This document shows positions 1 through 4,780 of a stretch of DNA of 6,734 bases, one piece after another; positions within the stretch are counted from its first letter, which is position 1; every line of letters starts with the position of its first letter. The notes beneath the pieces were generated by a model. It was not told the origin of the DNA. It did no database searches and saw only the letters and a program-made list of their open reading frames with translations. The position numbers and the translations under genes are program-made. Where the stretch lies: the NCBI GenBank assembly GCA_017617775.1, contig JAFZVO010000048.1:1-6734 (forward strand). The letters run 5' to 3'. The stretch comes from Bacilli bacterium (GTDB lineage: Bacteria > Bacillota_I > Bacilli_A > RFN20 > CAG-826).

Positions 1-729
1 GGCAGTGCCTCTAACGATGGAGGAGTGGGTTTAGCCTCTGCCCTCGGAGTGAAATTCTATGATGAGAACGATAAGCCGTTTACACCAACTGGATTGACAT
101 TAAAGAAGATTAATAGAATTGATAATAGAGATGCCTTAAAAATATTAGAAGGTATTAACCTTGTCGCTTTAAGCGATGTCGCTTCTCCTTTCTACGGCAT
201 AGAAGGAGCAGCTTATAAATTCGGCCCTCAGAAAGGCGCGACCCCCGAGCAAGTTAAAGAACTAGATGATAATTTAAGATATCTCTCTGACCTCATCAAA
301 AGGGATTTAAATATAGATATCTCTTCTACCCCAGGTGCCGGCGCGGCAGGAGGTCTAGGAGGAGGACTAGTGGGATTATTAAATGCCTCGATTAAATCCG
401 GCATCAACACCTTATTAGACCTCATCCATTTCGATGAATATATCGCTGATGCGGATTATGTGATATCGGGAGAAGGTAAACTCGATAAACAAACATTAGA
501 CGGGAAAGTGATAGATGGAGTGGCGAAGCGTTGTTTAAAGGTGAATAAGCCATTGATCATCGTCGTCGGTATCTCGGAATTATCATTAGAAGAAATCAAA
601 AAGATATATCCATGCGTGACCGCTCTATATGAAACTAATAAAGAGCATCTCCCCTACGAAAAAATAAAAGGTAATGCGAAGAACGATTACCTAAAAATTG
701 TTGATGAAGTGATACAAAACCTTAACTAG
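1..729 (+). CDS. Glycerate kinase, C-terminal part (5' end outside window)
   Basis: Glycerate kinases of the GarK/GlxK family phosphorylate D-glycerate with ATP in the cytosol, feeding it into lower glycolysis as phosphoglycerate. The frame is open from base 1 and ends at TAG 727-729, giving 242 visible residues; family members are about 375-380 residues, so roughly 135 N-terminal residues lie to the left. Family motifs (numbered from the first visible residue): GSASNDGG at 1-8, normally inside a GGSATNDGG-type loop; FGPQKGA at 74-80; glycine-rich PGAGAAGGLG at 111-120; and VISGEGKLDKQT at 154-165. The GTG at base 25 is only an internal valine, not a start, because the SNDGG motif lies before it. 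The gene converges on the GGDEF gene, and their ends overlap by 8 bp. Family assignment is secure; whether the product is 2- or 3-phosphoglycerate cannot be read from the sequence, though this family usually gives 2-phosphoglycerate. Confidence 0.93.
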   Translation, partial: GSASNDGGVGLASALGVKFYDENDKPFTPTGLTLKKINRIDNRDALKILEGINLVALSDVASPFYGIEGAAYKFGPQKGATPEQVKELDDNLRYLSDLIKRDLNIDISSTPGAGAAGGLGGGLVGLLNASIKSGINTLLDLIHFDEYIADADYVISGEGKLDKQTLDGKVIDGVAKRCLKVNKPLIIVVGISELSLEEIKKIYPCVTALYETNKEHLPYEKIKGNAKNDYLKIVDEVIQNLN

Positions 730-1897
730 GATGATAGAGAGATTTTAAATATTCTTTACGTTTATACATCGTCTTGTCCGCGCGATAGAAAACGTGGACT
801 AAATAAACGTCTTTACCAGGAATATATGAGGAGAGGCCACAGGAAATAATCGGGCCTCCTTTTTTCACATTTGTATCAATGATATCGTTGAACTTTTTCA
901 CAAGTTCTTCACGATTGTCGTAATTATCATCGGTAAGCACGGTCACAAACTCATCGCCACCCACACGATAAACAGGGCAACCTTTAAATGATTTAGAGAT
1001 GAGCTTTGCACTTTCAATGAGGTATTTATCACCGGCGTCATGCCCTTTTGTATCATTGATTCGTTTGAGACCATTAACATCAAACATCACCACAGAGAAT
1101 TGGTCCACACTCTCTTTCTCAATGAGTTGATTGATGCGTTCTTCTTCATCGACATAGGCGTGCTTAGAAAGCACTCCTGTTAAAGCATCATGTGCGACCT
1201 GTGTCTGCGCGGTAAATAACTCCGCTTGCTTCACTGATTTCTGCTCTTCAACGACGAATGTGTGAAGCGTGCAGATACCGATGAGATAACCTAAGGAATA
1301 TAGAGGTAATAAAGTGAATATCAACTGCAAGATGAGGAAGATGCCCATCGCGATGCCGAAAGCGAAGATGGAGACATATCGTTTATCGAGATGTTTTCTC
1401 TCTTTGATGATGTGATATAAGGTGTAGACAGAGGTCATCATCAACGAGAATAACTGGAGACCGTACGCCATATAACGGAATGGTAAAACATTATATTCTC
1501 CTTCGGCAGTCAAATCGAACAATAATGGAACGAAGAAGTTGATGAAGACGACGATCATCTGGAAGATGAAACAGACGAGACAGAAATAGAAGATGATTTT
1601 TAAGAATGGCTCATTTTCTCTTTTCAAATACTCGGAGACGAACAAACCCCAAGTGAAAATCGATAACCCCATCATCACATAATAGGCAGAGGTATCTAGT
1701 ATGATTAATGCTTCATTATGCAACTCATAGAAGACCCACCATAGACCATCCGTGACGTGGAAAATCATCACCGAAACGAGGAAGAAAAGATACATCTTTC
1801 CGCCTGGAAAAGAACGTCCCTCTTTGGAGAAAAATACGTCGATATTAACGATTAAATGAATCACTAAAGCGACTAAGCTAACAAATGAATAAAGCAT
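722..1897 (-). CDS. Membrane-bound diguanylate cyclase (7TM-type sensor + GGDEF)
   Basis: This 391-residue protein should make cyclic-di-GMP from two GTP at the inner face of the membrane. Residues 1-217 contain about seven hydrophobic helices (near 2-23, 35-57, 65-89, 99-127, 139-163, 174-198, 199-216) and no recognised ligand motif, so the input signal is unknown. A short linker (218-235) leads to the GGDEF domain: DALTGVLSKHAY at 237-248, the metal-binding strand MFDVNGLKRIND at 271-282, GHDAGDKYL at 285-293, intact active-site loop RVGGDEF at 311-317, and the closing ADKTMYKRK at 373-381. The catalytic loop is complete, so activity is expected. The product-inhibition I-site (RxxD five residues before GGDEF) is missing; that position reads FKGC. 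The start is ATG 1897, because an in-frame TAG lies at 1906-1904; there is no Shine-Dalgarno before it. A later ATG at 1795 follows a weak AGGCGG but would remove helix 1. The gene overlaps the glycerate kinase end by 8 bp. Confidence 0.92.
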   Translation of the reverse strand: MLYSFVSLVALVIHLIVNIDVFFSKEGRSFPGGKMYLFFLVSVMIFHVTDGLWWVFYELHNEALIILDTSAYYVMMGLSIFTWGLFVSEYLKRENEPFLKIIFYFCLVCFIFQMIVVFINFFVPLLFDLTAEGEYNVLPFRYMAYGLQLFSLMMTSVYTLYHIIKERKHLDKRYVSIFAFGIAMGIFLILQLIFTLLPLYSLGYLIGICTLHTFVVEEQKSVKQAELFTAQTQVAHDALTGVLSKHAYVDEEERINQLIEKESVDQFSVVMFDVNGLKRINDTKGHDAGDKYLIESAKLISKSFKGCPVYRVGGDEFVTVLTDDNYDNREELVKKFNDIIDTNVKKGGPIISCGLSSYIPGKDVYLVHVFYRADKTMYKRKEYLKSLYHPS

Positions 1898-1912
1898 AAT
1901 AGGCTATTAATT

Positions 1913-1941
1913 ATTATACTACAATAGTTAACAATAGATAA
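1913..1941 (-). promoter_or_regulatory. Candidate promoter of the GGDEF gene
   Basis: Reading the minus strand, a perfect -10 box TATAAT (1918-1913) is preceded, after a 17-bp spacer, by TTATCT (1941-1936), a weak match to TTGACA. Transcription would start about 7 nt after the -10 box, near 1906, leaving a leader of only about 9 nt before the ATG at 1897 with no Shine-Dalgarno. The 45-bp gap holds no convincing terminator for the peptidase gene upstream, so read-through from that gene is also possible. The call rests on motif matching alone, in AT-rich DNA where chance matches are common. Confidence 0.5.
1921..1937. repeat. Tandem ACAATAG repeat, 10-bp spacing
   Basis: The heptamer ACAATAG occurs at 1921-1927 and again at 1931-1937, exactly 10 bp (about one DNA helical turn) apart, with a GTTAAC palindrome at 1927-1932 between the two copies. 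Both copies lie mainly in the spacer of the candidate GGDEF promoter, so a binding protein there could block RNA polymerase. The repeat is real as sequence; the operator role is inference, and the short AT-rich unit could be chance. Confidence 0.35.
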
Positions 1942-1942
1942 C

Positions 1943-3439
1943 TTAGAATTTATAAATGTCCTGATATTTGTTGTTTAAATATTCTAAAAATGGTTTTGGT
2001 GATAAGGCTTCGCCAGTAATTTCTTTAACCCATTCTTTTGGAGTTAAGACATTCGCATGCGCGAAGATATTATCTTTCATCCATTGATTAATGGTTTTAA
2101 AATCACCTTTTAAGACGAGTTCTTTAAACGGTAAATCTTTTTCTAATTTCTTCACATACATCGCGTTATAGCAGTTACCGATCGCATAGGATGGGAAATA
2201 ACCAAATCCGCCTGTCCAGTGGACATCTTGAAGGACACCCATCGCATCGTTAGGAACATCGACACCTAAATAATCTTTATAGAGTTTGTTCCACATCGCG
2301 GGGATATCTTCCACTTTGATCTGTTCATTACAGATCATCTTCTCCATCTCATAACGGATGATGATATGGAGACCATATGTCACTTCATCCGCTTCCGTTC
2401 TCACTAATGATGGCTCAACAATATTCACTGCTTCATATAATTCTTGTTCGGTGACATCTTTGAATTCATCAAATGTCTCTTGAAGCTTTGGATAGATTAA
2501 ATGGATATATTCTTTGCTTCTGCCGATTACATTTTCATAGAAACGGGAGACGGATTCATGCATACCATTAGAGACATTGTCATTGATGAAATGATCATGA
2601 TCGCAGTCTCTCTCATTCTGCATTAAAATCGCATGTCCACCTTCGTGGATGATGGAGAAGATATTGCTTAAGAACATATCTTCATAGTAATGCGTGGTGA
2701 CACGGGCATCATTTCTCGCTAAAGGCATGGTGAAAGGATGTTCTGTCGTCGTCATCGCCCCTTTATCAAAGTTATAGCCATTTAAGTTTAATAAATATCT
2801 GGAGAAAGCTTCTTGTTTATAGATTGGGACATTACGGGATAAGAAGTCTCTTCTGATCAAATGTTTAGAATTCTTAATCTTGTTGATGAGTTCGATAAGA
2901 CCTTCTTTTAATTCTTGGAAGAAAGGATCTAAATCTGCTTGTAGCATTCCTTTCTCACAGTCATTCAAGAGGTTGTCGTAATAGTTAGGAAGTTTATTCT
3001 CTCTTAGCTCCACTGCTTCTTTTTGAATATCAATCACTTCTTTGAAAGAATCTTTAAAGAGGGAATAATCTTTCTTCTCTTTGGCATCTAACCATTTGCC
3101 ATATGCTTTCGAGAAGATATTGGACATCTTCAAATCAAACTCTGGAGTCATGTTGATAGTCTTCTCTAAATCTTCATAAAGAAGTTCGACGAGTCTTCTA
3201 TCTAATGGATCTTCAATCTTCTCTCTTTCTTTATAGAGGTCAATGGTGAGCTGTTTCATCTCATCAGAGTTTTTGATCTTAAATGCTTCGTTAGAGAAGA
3301 AATCAAGTATTTCTCCTTCTTCTTCTCTTCCATCTTTTGGAACGATGGTTTCAAAGTCAAAACCGATGATCGAACAGGCATGATAATACTTATGGAGCAA
3401 TTCCATTTTCTCTTTTAATAACTTTAGTTTTTCTTGCAT
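1943..3439 (-). CDS. M32-family metallocarboxypeptidase (carboxypeptidase Taq type)
   Basis: This 498-residue soluble enzyme should remove single amino acids from the C-terminus of peptides in the cytosol, using a metal ion; no signal peptide is seen and the length is typical of the family. Diagnostic motifs: the zinc site HEGGH at 265-269 (two His ligands and the catalytic Glu), HESVSRFYEN at 294-303 with the third ligand Glu295, RTEADEVTYGLHIIIRYE at 347-364, and DVHWTGGFGYFPSYAIGN at 405-422, which marks M32 rather than M3 peptidases. The N-terminal half is charged and helical, as expected for the lid of this fold. The ATG at 3439 is backed by a perfect AAGGAG 8 nt upstream. The upstream HD-GYP gene ends 12 bp before it, so the two are almost surely one operon. 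The usual role is peptide recycling; a signalling role is suggested only by the neighbours. Confidence 0.94.
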   Translation of the reverse strand: MQEKLKLLKEKMELLHKYYHACSIIGFDFETIVPKDGREEEGEILDFFSNEAFKIKNSDEMKQLTIDLYKEREKIEDPLDRRLVELLYEDLEKTINMTPEFDLKMSNIFSKAYGKWLDAKEKKDYSLFKDSFKEVIDIQKEAVELRENKLPNYYDNLLNDCEKGMLQADLDPFFQELKEGLIELINKIKNSKHLIRRDFLSRNVPIYKQEAFSRYLLNLNGYNFDKGAMTTTEHPFTMPLARNDARVTTHYYEDMFLSNIFSIIHEGGHAILMQNERDCDHDHFINDNVSNGMHESVSRFYENVIGRSKEYIHLIYPKLQETFDEFKDVTEQELYEAVNIVEPSLVRTEADEVTYGLHIIIRYEMEKMICNEQIKVEDIPAMWNKLYKDYLGVDVPNDAMGVLQDVHWTGGFGYFPSYAIGNCYNAMYVKKLEKDLPFKELVLKGDFKTINQWMKDNIFAHANVLTPKEWVKEITGEALSPKPFLEYLNNKYQDIYKF

Positions 3440-3446
3440 AATATTT

Positions 3447-3453
3447 TCTCCTT
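3447..3453 (-). promoter_or_regulatory. Shine-Dalgarno site of the peptidase gene, overlapping the upstream stop
   Basis: On the minus strand AAGGAGA (3453-3447) sits 8 nt before the peptidase ATG. Its first two A's are also the last two bases of the TAA stop (3454-3452) of the HD-GYP gene. Ribosomes ending on that gene are placed at this site, so translational coupling is likely. It is the only strong Shine-Dalgarno site before a gene start in the window. Confidence 0.85.
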
Positions 3454-4729
3454 ATTTCACATTCAAATAATGGTCTTTATGTCTTAAGAATATTTCGATG
3501 AGTTTAGGGTCGAAATGAGTTCCTGATTCACTTTCCATGATGATGAAGGCCGCGGTTGGAGAGACTTCATCTTTATAGACGCGTTTAGACACTAAGGCAT
3601 CAAAGACATCAGCAATCGCCATAATGCGCGCGGATAAAGGTATCTCATCACCCTTTAATCCTTTTGGATAGCCTTTTCCATCCCATCGTTCATGATGATA
3701 TGTGGCAATGTCAGAAGCGAAGTTTACATATTCTTCATCGGTGACATCGCTTAATACTTGTCTGACCACATCACCACCATAGGTTGCATGTTTCTTCATC
3801 TCTTCAAATTCTTCAGGGGTTAGTTTTCCTGGTTTTCTAAGTATCTTATCGGAGACGAGAATCTTTCCGACATCATGCATCGGGGCTAAGGTATGGATTA
3901 AATCGATGAAATGATCGTCGATGATGTCTGCATACACCCCATCATTCTTGCAATCCTTCGCGAGGATTTGGACATACGCGCTGGTACGGGTCACGTGCTC
4001 ACCTGTTTCGTTATCCCTACTTTCAATGACACCCGCTAATCCGGAGACGATCTTAATCTGCATCTTCGCGATGCGAATCTGTTTATTGAGAAGGTCGCTG
4101 TTCATATCTTGAGTGACCAAATCGTTATAATACACATAACATAAGCACGCACCACTCGCGACAGCAAGATAAGCGACATGAAGTTTGAATATCGTCATTG
4201 GAATGATACCAGCGATCAACACGACGAGGACCATGATGATCGTACCCAAGTCACGATGTTTAAATTTGAGACCGGCAACCACCAGCATCGCTAACATATA
4301 GATCAAACTGCCAAAATACATGATTTCATAGAAGAGGAATCCGTCCGCTCGGAAATACCCTGTTTCATTGAAATAGAAAACCCAACCAAAAGGTGCACTT
4401 ATCGTCTCCGCAATAAGATTAATCGCAAGGTAGGCAATCGCTAAACGGCCTTGGTATTTTAAACCTAATGCACCAGCAAAAAGCATGGCAAAACACGGGG
4501 CAATTGAGAATTGCATGACAGTTAATATTGTTAAAATAACAGAAAATTTTGAATCATAGTAACCGCAGTGCACGGCATATTCAGCCCAGGCGCAAAATGT
4601 AATTCCTGAGAAGGTGAGAATGAACCACATCTTCTGTCTTTTGTTAAATCCAGAATAGGCTAAAACATGGATGGTCATCGCTACCATCAATAATGAGGTC
4701 AGAATTGTAAATGATGTATATAGGCTCAT
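3452..4729 (-). CDS. Membrane HD-GYP cyclic-di-GMP phosphodiesterase (7TM-type sensor)
   Basis: This 425-residue protein should hydrolyse cyclic-di-GMP at the inner membrane face. Residues 1-203 form about seven hydrophobic helices (near 4-25, 34-55, 62-90, 96-118, 131-153, 161-182, 184-203), laid out like the N-terminus of the GGDEF protein at 722-1897; a charged linker follows at 205-228. HD-GYP domain: ESRDNETGEH at 236-245 with His245, MHDVGK at 284-289 (His285-Asp286 pair, Lys289), KKH at 312-314, HHERWDGKGYP at 345-355 (the GYP signature), Asp374 in AIADVFDAL, and SKRVYKDE at 381-388. All expected metal ligands are present, including Glu241 four residues before His245, seen in HD-GYP enzymes with a three-metal centre. 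The start is ATG 4729; no Shine-Dalgarno precedes it, but a TGATATAAT extended -10 does, so the message may be leaderless. It heads an operon with the M32 peptidase. The signal sensed is unknown. Confidence 0.92.
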   Translation of the reverse strand: MSLYTSFTILTSLLMVAMTIHVLAYSGFNKRQKMWFILTFSGITFCAWAEYAVHCGYYDSKFSVILTILTVMQFSIAPCFAMLFAGALGLKYQGRLAIAYLAINLIAETISAPFGWVFYFNETGYFRADGFLFYEIMYFGSLIYMLAMLVVAGLKFKHRDLGTIIMVLVVLIAGIIPMTIFKLHVAYLAVASGACLCYVYYNDLVTQDMNSDLLNKQIRIAKMQIKIVSGLAGVIESRDNETGEHVTRTSAYVQILAKDCKNDGVYADIIDDHFIDLIHTLAPMHDVGKILVSDKILRKPGKLTPEEFEEMKKHATYGGDVVRQVLSDVTDEEYVNFASDIATYHHERWDGKGYPKGLKGDEIPLSARIMAIADVFDALVSKRVYKDEVSPTAAFIIMESESGTHFDPKLIEIFLRHKDHYLNVK

Positions 4730-4738
4730 CGCAAGATG

Positions 4739-4747
4739 ATTATATCA
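4739..4747 (-). promoter_or_regulatory. Extended -10 promoter of the HD-GYP/peptidase operon
   Basis: The minus strand reads TGATATAAT (4747-4739), a perfect extended -10 element (TG, one base, TATAAT). No good -35 box lies 16-18 bp upstream (GTGGTT at best, inside the terminator stem), as is common for extended -10 promoters. The last T of TATAAT is 9 nt from the ATG at 4729, so a start point 6-8 nt downstream would give a leader of 0-3 nt. The terminator just upstream makes a separate promoter necessary, which supports the call. Confidence 0.62.
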
Positions 4748-4757
4748 TAGAGGAAAG

Positions 4758-4780
4758 AAAAAACCACCATCGGTGGTCTT
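4758..4780 (-). terminator. Rho-independent terminator of the permease/HD-GYP gene
   Basis: On the minus strand the stem ACCACC (4777-4772), loop GAT (4771-4769) and stem GGTGGT (4768-4763) form six perfect pairs, directly followed by more T's (TTTTT to 4758, then CTTT). The stem can extend by a G-T and A-T pairs into the AA of the stop codon TAA (4781-4779). The classic GC-rich hairpin plus U-tract layout makes this a strong call. It separates the permease/HD-GYP transcript from the next gene 49 bp away. Confidence 0.87.

Noticed and set aside
228..425. 65-codon open frame on the minus strand inside the glycerate kinase gene
   Set aside because: It lies opposite conserved glycerate kinase motifs, and its proline-rich product mirrors the glycine-rich PGAGAAGGLG coding stretch. 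It is a shadow frame.
1898..1942. Terminator between the peptidase and GGDEF genes
   Set aside because: Only a short GTTA/TAAC pairing around an AT-rich loop is possible, with no GC-rich stem and no U-tract.
1943..3439. Assignment of the peptidase to the M3 oligoendopeptidase family
   Set aside because: The HEGGH site alone could suggest it, but HESVSR, EADEVTY and DVHWTGGFGYFPSY are specific to M32 carboxypeptidases.
3921..4112. 63-codon open frame on the plus strand inside the 7TM HD-GYP gene
   Set aside because: It is fully opposite the HD-GYP domain and its linker, with no recognisable product and no Shine-Dalgarno support.
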